Below the pieces are notes generated by a model, which was not told where the DNA came from, made no database searches, and saw only the letters and a program-made list of their open reading frames with translations. DNA of 25,243 nucleotides, from the NCBI GenBank assembly GCA_016292705.1, contig JAEDHZ010000004.1, positions 1-25,243 on the forward strand, in the 5' to 3' direction. Made by a program: the position numbers and the translations under genes. Each line of letters starts with the position of its first letter. Positions within the stretch are counted from its first letter, which is position 1. Source of the DNA: Clostridiaceae bacterium. Its GTDB lineage: Bacteria > Bacillota > Clostridia > Oscillospirales > Acutalibacteraceae. Positions 1-7,198 of this stretch are shown in pieces.

Positions 1-1224
1 GAAGTTTGCATCCTTTGTTCTCATGTTGACAAGAACAAAACCGATGATTGCCTGGTCGTTGCTGACCGAAGTGACGCCGGTATACATATAAACATCATCG
101 TTGAGTGCAAGGAAGTTTGAGCCCTCCGTTGCAACACGGACTCCCTCCTGACCGATAATCGAGTTGATGAAACCGCCGGAATACTTTCCGTAATAGTTGT
201 ACTGCTCAACAAGCAGATCGTTTGAATAGATTCCGTCTATCCACTGGAAAGCCTTATCGGTTTTGATTGTATCGAGGGAATATTCATTACATTCACCCGT
301 GATTGCGTCAACAATAACAACACCCTTGACATCGGTACCGCCAAAAAGACCGATTGTCTTATCAAGCACCGGGCAAAGCCAGAACGGTCTGCCGTTTTCG
401 TCAATTTCAAAGTGCGGCGTATCAAAAATCCTTGTGGGATATGCAAAACGGACATGTCTCATGAGGTACTTCTGGAAGTGCTCTTCGGTGGAATAACGGA
501 TATATTCGCCCTCCTTGAGCATTACAAACTCTGTCTTCTGAGTAACCATGTTGACGATGATGTAGCCGGGCAAGCCCTCGCCGGTGTTCTTGAACCACTT
601 GAAGATGTCGCCGTATGCAAGCGTTCCGACACGAACGGGAGAGTTTTTGTAGTTAATCTGGGTAAACTGGGAAGCGACCTCAAACTGCGATTCCTTGTTG
701 ATTGAAGCAAGGTCTCCGAGGGTACGGGTTGCAAGCGCAGCCGACGCAGGAGTATCAAGAACGGGAACAGACTTGAAATCAGCCTGTTCAATGTCCTTTG
801 AAAAGGTCTTGTCTTCTGACACGGCAATGAGCTTGCTGTATGACGAAGCACGGAAAACAACCGAAGAAAACAGCATTCCGACTCCGACAACAACAACGAG
901 TGCTCCGATAATTATTCCGGGAACAATCGCCTGCTTTTTGACATACTGTGTATATTCCGGCTTCAGAATTATTCCGGAAAGAAGAACCTGAAAAGCAACA
1001 TAGATTGCTGCAACAACGCCGAAATAAAAATAAAGCTCAGTACTTTTAAAATTCAACGGCGGAAGCATAAAGTAATATGCAACCGCAGCACCGATAATGG
1101 TTCCGATGATGGAAATTACTGTTTTCAGCCCTGCTTTTGCGGGAGAAAGGTATGCGTCCTTGCCACTGCCCTTTCCTTTTCCGGCACCGTTTCCGCCGGT
1201 AAAATCAACCTTGATGGGTTCCAT
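1..1224 (-). CDS. Partial multi-pass membrane protein of unknown function (C-terminus beyond window)
   Basis: An uninterrupted frame of 408 codons runs from the ATG at 1224 off the left edge, so the protein is incomplete at its C-terminus. AAGGAG (1234-1239) lies 9 nt before the ATG. The N-terminus is Gly/Lys-rich (residues 9-22). Three hydrophobic segments follow, at about 33-54, 65-86 and 99-123. A soluble part of nearly 290 visible residues comes next and, with three TM segments, may lie on the other side of the membrane from the N-terminus. It contains a VDAITGE stretch near residue 313 that recalls the V-D-x-x-T-G-E pattern of PepSY-like repeats, but this is too weak to name a family. 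I do not recognise the protein. It has its own predicted promoter (1287-1315) and follows yfbR. The reading frame is certain; the function is unknown. Confidence 0.85.
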   Translation of the reverse strand, partial: MEPIKVDFTGGNGAGKGKGSGKDAYLSPAKAGLKTVISIIGTIIGAAVAYYFMLPPLNFKSTELYFYFGVVAAIYVAFQVLLSGIILKPEYTQYVKKQAIVPGIIIGALVVVVGVGMLFSSVVFRASSYSKLIAVSEDKTFSKDIEQADFKSVPVLDTPASAALATRTLGDLASINKESQFEVASQFTQINYKNSPVRVGTLAYGDIFKWFKNTGEGLPGYIIVNMVTQKTEFVMLKEGEYIRYSTEEHFQKYLMRHVRFAYPTRIFDTPHFEIDENGRPFWLCPVLDKTIGLFGGTDVKGVVIVDAITGECNEYSLDTIKTDKAFQWIDGIYSNDLLVEQYNYYGKYSGGFINSIIGQEGVRVATEGSNFLALNDDVYMYTGVTSVSNDQAIIGFVLVNMRTKDANF

Positions 1225-1286
1225 TTACTACAACTCCTTAATAACGCTGCAAAAGTTCTGTTTCTCTTGCAAAGTATAGTGTTCTT

Positions 1287-1315
1287 ATTATACAGGCTTA
1301 CCTTGAAAAAAGCAA
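1287..1315 (-). promoter_or_regulatory. Predicted sigma-A promoter of the partial membrane-protein gene
   Basis: Read on the minus strand: -35 TTGCTT (1310-1315), 17 nt spacer, -10 TATAAT (1287-1292). The ATG is at 1224, giving a leader of about 55 nt. The -35 box lies at the loop of an inverted repeat (1296-1334). Confidence 0.65.
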
Positions 1316-1334
1316 TAAATTTTTCTTGGTAAGC
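1296..1334. repeat. Inverted repeat between yfbR and the next gene
   Basis: The arms are GCTTACCTTGAAAAA (1296-1310) and TTTTTCTTGGTAAGC (1320-1334), complementary at 13 of 15 positions around a 9-nt loop. The repeat begins 9 nt after the yfbR stop. It lacks a GC-rich stem and a following T-run on the minus strand, so it is a poor intrinsic terminator. It overlaps the spacer and -35 of the downstream promoter, so it may be an operator or a weak terminator. Confidence 0.5.
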
Positions 1335-1343
1335 TCTGATAAA

Positions 1344-1925
1344 TTACAAGCTTTGCTCGTCAAGATTCAGTTTGTATGCTTCAATAAACTCGGCAAGGAA
1401 AGCCTTCGCCTCAGGAAGATTCATTTCTTCAATTGCGGATTGAATTGAACAAAGCGCACTTGAAAACTCATGGTTTCCGCTTTTTTCCTCTTCAATGCAC
1501 TTGATGAGCGCAGAAATCTTGTCCGCCGCTTTAACAATCCTCCAAAGGTATTCGTCCTCCTCCCGTTTGAAAAAGCAGGGCGAAAAGCTGTCTCTCATAT
1601 CCTCGGGAAGCATTGAAAGCAGGCGCAGGCACGCCTCGCTTTCCACCTCACGAAAAGCATTGCGCAGCGTCTTGCTGTGATACTTCACCGGGGTAGGCAT
1701 ATCTCCGGTCAGTATTTCCGGCATATCGTGATATAGACCAAGAACAGCCGCACGCTCAGCGTTGAGTGTTCCGCCAAAGCGAATATTTTTCATCACGGCA
1801 ATTGCATGGGCTATTGCGGCAACATCAAGGCTGTGCTCACTGAGATTCTCGCTGCGTGTGTTTTTCATGAGCGCCCAACGGTTGATGTATTTCATTCTTG
1901 AAAACATTGCAAAAAACTGTTTCAT
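1344..1925 (-). CDS. yfbR: 5'-deoxynucleotidase, HD-domain YfbR family
   Basis: The product is a metal-dependent phosphohydrolase that removes the 5'-phosphate from deoxynucleoside monophosphates in the cytoplasm and helps balance dNMP pools. At 193 residues it matches E. coli YfbR (199) along its whole length: INRWALM, SEHSLDVA, YHDMPEILTGD, PTPVKY, then AADKISALIKCIEE and a C-terminal LDE. The HD metal ligands are H31, H66, D67 and D135, each offset by two from E. coli H33, H68, D69 and D137. The chosen start is the ATG at 1925, preceded by AAGGAG 7 nt upstream and giving the MKQFF start of the family. The frame stays open to an ATG at 1991, but that extension (RRVRRNGG...) is unlike the family and is encoded across a terminator hairpin. 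No promoter is visible between that hairpin and the gene. Confidence 0.9.
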   Translation of the reverse strand: MKQFFAMFSRMKYINRWALMKNTRSENLSEHSLDVAAIAHAIAVMKNIRFGGTLNAERAAVLGLYHDMPEILTGDMPTPVKYHSKTLRNAFREVESEACLRLLSMLPEDMRDSFSPCFFKREEDEYLWRIVKAADKISALIKCIEEEKSGNHEFSSALCSIQSAIEEMNLPEAKAFLAEFIEAYKLNLDEQSL

Positions 1926-1944
1926 TGTCTGCTCCTTACGGTTC

Positions 1945-1977
1945 AAAAAAGCGAGTCCGCCATTTCTGCGGACCCGC
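1945..1977 (-). terminator. Intrinsic terminator (or attenuator) between the secreted-protein gene and yfbR
   Basis: Minus-strand stem GCGGGTCCGC / GCGGACTCGC with one G-U pair, a 7-nt loop and an immediate run of six Ts (1945-1950). It lies 33 nt after the secreted-protein stop and only about 20 nt before the yfbR ATG. Confidence 0.85.
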
Positions 1978-2010
1978 CGATTCGTTTTCATTTGCTATGC
2001 TTCTCAAAGA

Positions 2011-2445
2011 TTAAAACTCGAAGTCAAAGATCTTGTTGAAGTATTCAAAAATCTTATTGAGTCTTGCAAAAAATGAAGCAACAAGCTGCCAGAAAGTGAG
2101 GTTATCACTCTTTTTGTTTTCAGCATAAACCGCAGTGTAGGTCACATCTTCAGTTGCAAGGGGAAGAGTATTTCCGGAATATGTTGTTGCTCCGCCGTCA
2201 GCCGACCAGCCCTTGAAGATGTACTCAATTTTATTTTCCTTATCTTCAGCTCTTGTGGGATTCTCCGGAGCGGAAATGATTCCTCCCTGCGGAACCTGTC
2301 TTGAACCGAGAGCAGTTCCGTCATAGTCAACAAATGTGATTTTGTAAATGGGTGTGACCTCGGTTTCATCCTCAGCAAAGGAAACAACGCTGATTGCTGA
2401 GAAGAGAACAATAACCGAAAGTAAAACAGCAATGATTTTCTTCAT
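2011..2445 (-). CDS. Small secreted protein with one InlB-type (Flg_new) repeat and an amphipathic C-terminal tail
   Basis: The start is the ATG at 2445, with GGAGG 9 nt upstream; an in-frame ATG at 2466 has no such site. The protein is 144 residues. It opens with a signal peptide (MKKIIAVLLSVIVLFSA..., likely cut after VSFA, about residue 24). Next is one Listeria-Bacteroides/InlB B repeat (about residues 34-107), recognisable by ITFVDYDGTAL, PENPTRAED, YIFKGWSADGG and DVTYTAVY. This beta-rich repeat is common in secreted and surface proteins of gut Firmicutes. The protein ends in an aromatic, amphipathic helix-like tail (FWQLVASFFARLNKIFEYF) resembling the ends of the two lipases in this window. 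It has no LPXTG signal or TM anchor. The gene appears monocistronic, with a consensus promoter and terminators on both sides. Its binding partner or role is unknown. Confidence 0.85.
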   Translation of the reverse strand: MKKIIAVLLSVIVLFSAISVVSFAEDETEVTPIYKITFVDYDGTALGSRQVPQGGIISAPENPTRAEDKENKIEYIFKGWSADGGATTYSGNTLPLATEDVTYTAVYAENKKSDNLTFWQLVASFFARLNKIFEYFNKIFDFEF

Positions 2446-2505
2446 ATTGGATATCCTCCGTTTCAATCAGTAATAGTCAGGCGACACTTTCACCTGTACA
2501 ATTGA

Positions 2506-2534
2506 ATTATAGTGTATCTGTGAATGTTTGTCAA
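2506..2534 (-). promoter_or_regulatory. Full-consensus sigma-A promoter for the secreted InlB-repeat protein
   Basis: Minus strand: -35 TTGACA (2529-2534), exactly 17 nt, -10 TATAAT (2506-2511). Both boxes match the consensus fully, suggesting strong expression. The leader to the ATG at 2445 is about 55 nt. Confidence 0.9.
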
Positions 2535-2545
2535 CGAAAATGTGG

Positions 2546-2584
2546 AAAAAATATTTCAAATTATTTGCAGTAATATTTTGAAAT
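2546..2584 (-). terminator. AT-rich intrinsic terminator after ruvX
   Basis: Minus-strand stem ATTTCAAA (mismatch) TATT, 6-nt loop ACTGCA, AATA (mismatch) TTTGAAAT, followed by A and six Ts (2546-2551). It gives 12 paired bases but almost no GC. It ends the PBP-ruvX unit just before the next promoter. Confidence 0.5.
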
Positions 2585-2618
2585 CAGACCACAAATCATA
2601 TTCGCCTGATTGTGACAG

Positions 2619-3029
2619 TCAGGCTCTTGCCCGCAGGAAGTCCTCAAGAATCATTACAGCGGAAACGGCATCAACAATATTTTTCCGCTTTTTTCCTCGG
2701 ACATTGACCTCGTTGAGAGCACGGTGGGCACAGACCGTTGTCAGGCGTTCATCCCATGTTTCGGTCTGAATTCCCGTCAGCTCCCGAAGCTTTTCGGCAA
2801 AGGCAGAACACTTTTGTGCACGCTCACCGAACGAACCGTCCATGTTCCTCGGAAGACCGACAACAATAAGCTCCGCCTTTTCCTTTTGGGCTGCCTGTTT
2901 CACTTGCTCAAGCACCTTGGGTTCATATTTTTCAAAAATCACACCAACCGGCGAAGCAAGCATTTCAAGTTTATCACACACGGCAAGACCTGTTCTTGCA
3001 TCACCGTAATCAACAGAAAGAATCACCAT
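2619..3029 (-). CDS. ruvX: RuvX/YqgF-family putative Holliday junction resolvase / pre-16S rRNA nuclease
   Basis: The protein is 136 residues, the usual length for the family, with an RNase H-like fold acting in the cytoplasm. Family motifs are visible in order: VDYGDARTGLAV at the N-terminus (first acidic residue D7), VVGLPRNMDGSFG in the middle, WDERLTT, and a C-terminal KNIVDAVSAVMILEDFL carrying the last acidic residue. Members have been linked to Holliday junction resolution and to 5'-end maturation of 16S rRNA; the sequence cannot decide between these. The ATG at 3029 lies 11 nt after the PBP stop with a GGTGGG-like site just upstream, so the gene is most likely co-transcribed with the PBP gene. 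It is followed by an AT-rich terminator. Confidence 0.92.
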   Translation of the reverse strand: MVILSVDYGDARTGLAVCDKLEMLASPVGVIFEKYEPKVLEQVKQAAQKEKAELIVVGLPRNMDGSFGERAQKCSAFAEKLRELTGIQTETWDERLTTVCAHRALNEVNVRGKKRKNIVDAVSAVMILEDFLRARA

Positions 3030-3040
3030 ACGCTTCCCAC

Positions 3041-5410
3041 CTATTCAGCCTGACTTTCCTCAACGGAGGACGGCTCCGGCGTTGCAGACGAAGGCTCGGT
3101 TGAGGGCTGCGTTGTCGGCTCGGTGGTTGAAGGCGCAGTAGTAGTCGGCTCAGTGGTTGTCGGTGCAGTAGTTGACGGAACTGTCGTTGAGGCAGCGGTC
3201 GTTGTTGTTGCGCTCGTCGGCTCAGTTGTTTGCCTCGGCTTGGTTGTTTTTTCTGCTGTTTCCCTCGGCTTGGTTGTCCTTTCGGTTGATTTTTCCTCTT
3301 CGGTTGCATCCGGATCCGAAATAACAATATACTCGGTGGGAATGAGAACATTTGCGTCGCTGCTTTCTCCTCCGGCTTCAGCAATTACATCGGCAAAGGT
3401 CTTGCTTTCAAGTCCCTTGTGAATTGTGCTGAAAACCTCGCGGAAAATTGTTTTTGAGGGGTTGCTTGAACCGGTGTGCAGGTCGGCACGGTAGTCATAG
3501 CCGTACCAGACAGCAGTGACATAATGCGGTGTTCCGCCGCAATACCATTTGTCGCAGTTATCCGATGTTGTTCCGGTCTTTGCAAAAGTCTGGAAGCCTG
3601 AAATATATGAGCCATAGCCGGTACCGTTTGACTGGGTAACAGCCTTTGTCAGCATTGAAAGCGTTGAGTTCGCCGTTGCGGTTTTGATTGCCTGCTCCGG
3701 TTCGTTCTTCGTGTTATCCAGAATAGTTTTTCCGTTGCGGTCAAGAACCTTGTAATAGCTGTCAGGCTTGTAGTATCTTCCGCCGTTTCCGAATGTTGCA
3801 AATGCGGCAGCCATTTCAAGAGTGGTTACACCGGTATTCGTTCCTCCGACGGCAAGGGGGCTGAGATCCATATCATTGCTTGAGAGGTTCAGGTGGAAGT
3901 GCTCGTTTGCATATTCAAACGCAGATTTAACACCGAGCATCTCGCTGAGTATTCTTACCGGAACGGTGTTGAGTGAACGGACGAGGGCTTCCTGAACGGT
4001 GATATAGCTGCCCGAACCGTAGTCACCGTTGAAGTTGCGCGGCCATGTCATTCCGTTGAGGTTAATTGCCTTTTCAAGAATCATGGAAGTCGGTGAAATG
4101 AGACCGAGATCCATCGCGGGCGCATAAACGCCAAGCGGCTTGATTGAAGAACCGGGCTGGCGTTTTGCACGGTTATCCGTCGCTCTGTTATAAGAGCGGT
4201 TTGCGGTCTTTTTGCCCGTTCCGCCAACAAGGGCAACAATGCGCCCCTTATAATCCATTATGGTCATCGAGGACTGCGGATACTGACCTCGTGAGTCCGT
4301 TGAAGCATACGGGAATCCGGTCTTGTTTTCATAGATACTTTCAAGAGTATCCTGAATGTTTTTGTCAACAGCGGAGTAAATCTTTAATCCGCCGTAATAT
4401 ACCATGCGCCATGCTTCGTTATATTCATAATCAAATTTGCTCTGGAGGTCAGCTATAACCTGGTCAATGACATATTCCTCATACCATGTATAGATATGAT
4501 TACTTGATGTGCTGCTGTTTTCGTCCTCTTTCTGACCGGCAAGCTTAATCTTGGTTTTGAGAGCCTTTTCATATTGCTTGTCCGTCAGTTTTCCCTGCTG
4601 GTGCATATAGTAAAGACAGTCTCTCTGTCTCTTGATTGCCAAATCGTAATTGACATAAGGGTTATATGAATACGGTGCCTGAGTGATTCCGGCAAGCAAA
4701 GCACATTCGGCAACATTGAGCTTGCTGACAGATTTTCCGAAGTAGGTCTCCGCTGCAGTCTTAACGCCGTAACAACCAGCGCCAAGGTAGACCGTATTGA
4801 GGTATGCCTCAAGGACATCCTTTTTTGAATAATACTTTTCAAGGTTGAGTGCACGCAGGATTTCATTGAACTTACGAATATAGGTAACATCTTTTTGGTC
4901 GGTGAGGTTCTTAATCAGCTGTTGAGTGATTGTTGAACCGCCCTGACCGTCAAGTGAGGGCTTGACAAGAACACCGATGGTTCTTATCCAGTCAACGCCG
5001 TTGTGCTCATAAAAGCGCTTATCCTCAAGGCAGACAAACGCCCAAAGGAGATTCTTTGGCATTTTGTCATAATTGACCCAGATGCGGTTTTCCTCACCGT
5101 GCAGACGGGTTGCCTCAACAGGCTTATTGTTCTCATCATAATAATACATGATTGAGGTCATGCTCTGCGAGCTCTTGTAATTGTCAAGATTTACTATTAC
5201 CTTTCCGTTGACAACATTGTTGACATAGGAAAGCACAGATGTTCCGACAATAAGCACGGTGAGCATTCCGGAAACAAAAAGGCAGAAAAACGCAAGGAAG
5301 ATTGAAAACAGCACCGGATGCTTTTTCTTTTTGCGCTTCCTTTTCCCTTTCGGTTGAGCGGCACCGGTCCGAACAGCCTTTTGTTCCTTATTGTTTGAGC
5401 TATTTGGCAT
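3041..5410 (-). CDS. Bifunctional class A penicillin-binding protein (PBP1a-like transglycosylase/transpeptidase)
   Basis: The enzyme polymerises lipid II and cross-links peptidoglycan at the outer face of the membrane. It has 789 residues: a basic cytoplasmic tail (KGKRKRKKKK, 21-30), one TM segment (about 33-62), a glycosyltransferase-51 domain (about 95-270) and a transpeptidase domain (about 370-665). GT51 motifs are LEDKRFYEHNG with catalytic Glu129, GGSTITQQLIKN (157-168) and a following AYLNTVYLG. Transpeptidase motifs are SSIK (Ser421/Lys424), SLN (479-481) and KTGT (611-614). All catalytic motifs are intact. A low-complexity Thr/Pro/Ser/Glu tail (about 705-789, DNA about 3041-3298) follows, as often seen in clostridial PBPs and probably a wall-spanning spacer. 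GGAGG lies 10 nt before the ATG. The gene has its own promoter and leads directly into ruvX. Confidence 0.96.
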   Translation of the reverse strand: MPNSSNNKEQKAVRTGAAQPKGKRKRKKKKHPVLFSIFLAFFCLFVSGMLTVLIVGTSVLSYVNNVVNGKVIVNLDNYKSSQSMTSIMYYYDENNKPVEATRLHGEENRIWVNYDKMPKNLLWAFVCLEDKRFYEHNGVDWIRTIGVLVKPSLDGQGGSTITQQLIKNLTDQKDVTYIRKFNEILRALNLEKYYSKKDVLEAYLNTVYLGAGCYGVKTAAETYFGKSVSKLNVAECALLAGITQAPYSYNPYVNYDLAIKRQRDCLYYMHQQGKLTDKQYEKALKTKIKLAGQKEDENSSTSSNHIYTWYEEYVIDQVIADLQSKFDYEYNEAWRMVYYGGLKIYSAVDKNIQDTLESIYENKTGFPYASTDSRGQYPQSSMTIMDYKGRIVALVGGTGKKTANRSYNRATDNRAKRQPGSSIKPLGVYAPAMDLGLISPTSMILEKAINLNGMTWPRNFNGDYGSGSYITVQEALVRSLNTVPVRILSEMLGVKSAFEYANEHFHLNLSSNDMDLSPLAVGGTNTGVTTLEMAAAFATFGNGGRYYKPDSYYKVLDRNGKTILDNTKNEPEQAIKTATANSTLSMLTKAVTQSNGTGYGSYISGFQTFAKTGTTSDNCDKWYCGGTPHYVTAVWYGYDYRADLHTGSSNPSKTIFREVFSTIHKGLESKTFADVIAEAGGESSDANVLIPTEYIVISDPDATEEEKSTERTTKPRETAEKTTKPRQTTEPTSATTTTAASTTVPSTTAPTTTEPTTTAPSTTEPTTQPSTEPSSATPEPSSVEESQAE

Positions 5411-5482
5411 AAAATCGTTACCTCCGAATCTATAAATCAGCGGTTTGAATTCAAATTTGCAAACTGTTCCATGTTAGTCCTT

Positions 5483-5511
5483 ATTATAGTAAATCTTGGG
5501 TTTTAAATCAA
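5483..5511 (-). promoter_or_regulatory. Predicted sigma-A promoter for the PBP-ruvX unit
   Basis: Minus strand: -35 TTGATT (5506-5511), 17 nt spacer, -10 TATAAT (5483-5488). The leader to the ATG at 5410 is about 70 nt. Upstream sequence (5512-5600) is very AT-rich with A/T tracts that could act as an UP element. No gene is seen in the gap 5411-5667. Confidence 0.8.
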
Positions 5512-5604
5512 TATAAAAAGAAATATTTAATAAAAAAGTTATTATTTTCAAAAAAGTTCTCATAAATCCAATATAGAATTGTTGTTTCCCTTTCAAAAGA
5601 CACG

Positions 5605-5629
5605 AAAACCGCCTCATTTAAGGCGGCTT
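5605..5629 (-). terminator. Intrinsic terminator after the lipoprotein gene
   Basis: Minus-strand stem AAGCCGCCT / AGGCGGTTT (9 pairs including one G-U), loop TAAATG, followed by T-rich TTTTCGTGTCTTTT. It begins about 40 nt after the lipoprotein stop. Confidence 0.75.
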
Positions 5630-5667
5630 CAAAAAGAATATTGTATATTTCAGGCTGTTTATTCAAA

Positions 5668-6486
5668 TCAGACAACAATTGTGTTTCCGAATGATTTTCC
5701 GTAGGTTTTTCCGTCCTTGGAATTAAGGAAAGCCGCCGGAACGCTGAAACTGACCGTTGAACCCTCAGCAAGGTCTTCAACTGCGCTCAGGTCAATAAAA
5801 ACCTGCTGGCAGCCGCTTGCATCAAGATTACTTGCGCTGATTTTGCAAGGGATGTTGTCAAACTCCTCCCCGTCAACAGTGACAGAAATGACGGTTGAGT
5901 TGGACTTGAAGCTTCCGCAGGAGGGATCAATGGAATAGATAATGCGCTTTCCGCTTCCGTCAAGACCGACTCCGGCGTCAACAATGCTGATAGCCTTTGC
6001 TGAAGCATTTGTTGTTGATTCCTGAGTTTCCTTTTCTGACGATGTTGTTTTGCTTTCGTCTTCTTTTCCGGTGGTTTTGTCATCTTTGTCCGTTGTGGTC
6101 ACCGTCGGAACGGACGGGAGCGCAGTGGTATTGACAACCGGAGCGGTTATTGCCGAAGAAGTGAGATTAATATCCGTTGTTATCGGCTGAGTTGTGAACG
6201 GGTCACTTGAAACGCTCTCATTCGCAATATTGAACGCAGTTGTCATAACAGTCGGGACTGTCATATCGGCAGCAGTGGTGAGGAGATATGTTTCGGGAAC
6301 ATTTCCGTCCGATGGACTGCCGACATCCTGACTTTGCAAACTCTGCTGCGACACCGGAGTTGAAACAGCACCGGGCAATGCGCCCGTTGTGATTGTGTTT
6401 GAGTTTACCGGCTCGTTCTTATCCTTGCAGGCGGCAAGGCAGACAACAATCACAAAAGCCAGAACAAACGGCAAAAGCTTGCGCAT
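5668..6486 (-). CDS. Thr/Ser-rich lipoprotein of unknown function
   Basis: The product is a 272-residue predicted lipoprotein. The start is the ATG at 6486, with GGAGG 7 nt upstream; longer in-frame starts lie upstream of the promoter's -10 box and are excluded. The signal peptide MRKLLPFVLAFVIVVCLAAC carries a lipobox LAAC with the lipidated cysteine at residue 20. A disordered linker very rich in Thr, Ser, Val and Pro follows (about 25-163). A folded C-terminal domain of about 105 residues (164-272) contains alternating hydrophobic strands and Gly turns (GSGKRIIYSID, STVISVTVDGEEFD, EGSTVSFSVPAAFL), suggesting a beta-sandwich or Ig-like fold. I do not recognise a named family. The gene sits alone between its own promoter and terminator. 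A surface-binding role is only an inference from the linker-plus-domain layout. Confidence 0.85.
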   Translation of the reverse strand: MRKLLPFVLAFVIVVCLAACKDKNEPVNSNTITTGALPGAVSTPVSQQSLQSQDVGSPSDGNVPETYLLTTAADMTVPTVMTTAFNIANESVSSDPFTTQPITTDINLTSSAITAPVVNTTALPSVPTVTTTDKDDKTTGKEDESKTTSSEKETQESTTNASAKAISIVDAGVGLDGSGKRIIYSIDPSCGSFKSNSTVISVTVDGEEFDNIPCKISASNLDASGCQQVFIDLSAVEDLAEGSTVSFSVPAAFLNSKDGKTYGKSFGNTIVV

Positions 6487-6525
6487 ATAATAGCCTCCAA
6501 TCTGTTGATACGGAAAATCGGTAGT

Positions 6526-6554
6526 ATTATACCCTTTAAAAAGAAAAAAGTCAA
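6526..6554 (-). promoter_or_regulatory. Predicted sigma-A promoter for the lipoprotein gene
   Basis: Minus strand: -35 TTGACT (6549-6554), 17 nt, -10 TATAAT (6526-6531). It lies in the 95-nt gap after the preceding gene. No terminator is visible before it, so read-through from the long upstream operon remains possible. Confidence 0.85.
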
Positions 6555-6581
6555 TCGGATAACTCAAATCCGTTTTGATTA

Positions 6582-7196
6582 TCATTCACCGTTGACAAAA
6601 ACTTCCGCATTCTCTTTAATATATTTTGCAGCGGCAAGTTTAACACAACTTAAAAAGCCATCGGTTTCCAGCTGTTCATCAAGCTGCGCAACTCTTTTTT
6701 CATCAAGCGATGTGTCCTCATCGTTATCGTCAAACATTTTTGCAACGGGCAAAATGCGTTCGGCATCTTCGGAAAGTCCGACAAGTGAAAGCGCCGGAAC
6801 AAGGCGGCTTTTGAGTATTTCCGTGTTGCTCCTGAAAAAGCTGTTGAGCGTTTTATCGGAAAGAAAAACATCCAGAGTATATATGAGCTTTTTTTCATCA
6901 GAAAGGGATAAGAACTCTTTTTCCATATCCTCCTGCTTCTGAAGAAAAAGCTGAATACCGAGTGCTGTACCCTCAAGAAGCTCATCGTCCGATGCGTTTT
7001 CAATAGTCTGCTTTTTCAGCGGAACATATTTTTCCTTGAGTGCCTTGAGCCTTTTTATATACTCCTCCTCAGCCTTATAGCTTTTTTTGTGCGCCGCACT
7101 TGCCTTTGCCGCTGCGCGGAAAGCGAAAAACGCAACAACGCATGCGCCGACAAAAGCAACTGCATAAAACCAGTTGTCACGAAGCCACTCTGCCAT
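6582..7196 (-). CDS. Membrane-anchored protein of unknown function, possibly DUF4375/DMP19-like
   Basis: The product is 204 residues starting at the ATG at 7196, with AAGGAAG 7 nt upstream. A GTG at 7202 overlaps the rsmI stop but has no spaced Shine-Dalgarno site. The short N-terminus (MAEWLRDN) is followed by one TM helix (about 8-28). Then comes a Lys/Glu-rich, probably coiled segment (about 35-60) and an acidic helical domain. The stretch EKKLIYTLDVFLSDKTLNSF followed by FRSN and later ALSLVGLSEDAERI recalls the DMP19/DUF4375 pattern (a helix, an N-x-x-FF-like site, then AL-x-x-IG). This is a tentative resemblance from memory. The gene follows rsmI with almost no gap and probably ends the long operon. 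No function can be given. Confidence 0.8.
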   Translation of the reverse strand: MAEWLRDNWFYAVAFVGACVVAFFAFRAAAKASAAHKKSYKAEEEYIKRLKALKEKYVPLKKQTIENASDDELLEGTALGIQLFLQKQEDMEKEFLSLSDEKKLIYTLDVFLSDKTLNSFFRSNTEILKSRLVPALSLVGLSEDAERILPVAKMFDDNDEDTSLDEKRVAQLDEQLETDGFLSCVKLAAAKYIKENAEVFVNGE

Positions 7197-7198
7197 AG

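Noticed and set aside
1..1224. Several short open frames on both strands that made this gene look broken
   Set aside because: Translation from the ATG at 1224 gives one uninterrupted frame to the window edge with TM segments and a good ribosome binding site. It is partial, not a pseudogene.
1926..1991. N-terminal extension of yfbR (22 residues)
   Set aside because: It lies over the terminator hairpin, is unlike the family, and the ATG at 1925 has a strong Shine-Dalgarno and the conserved start.
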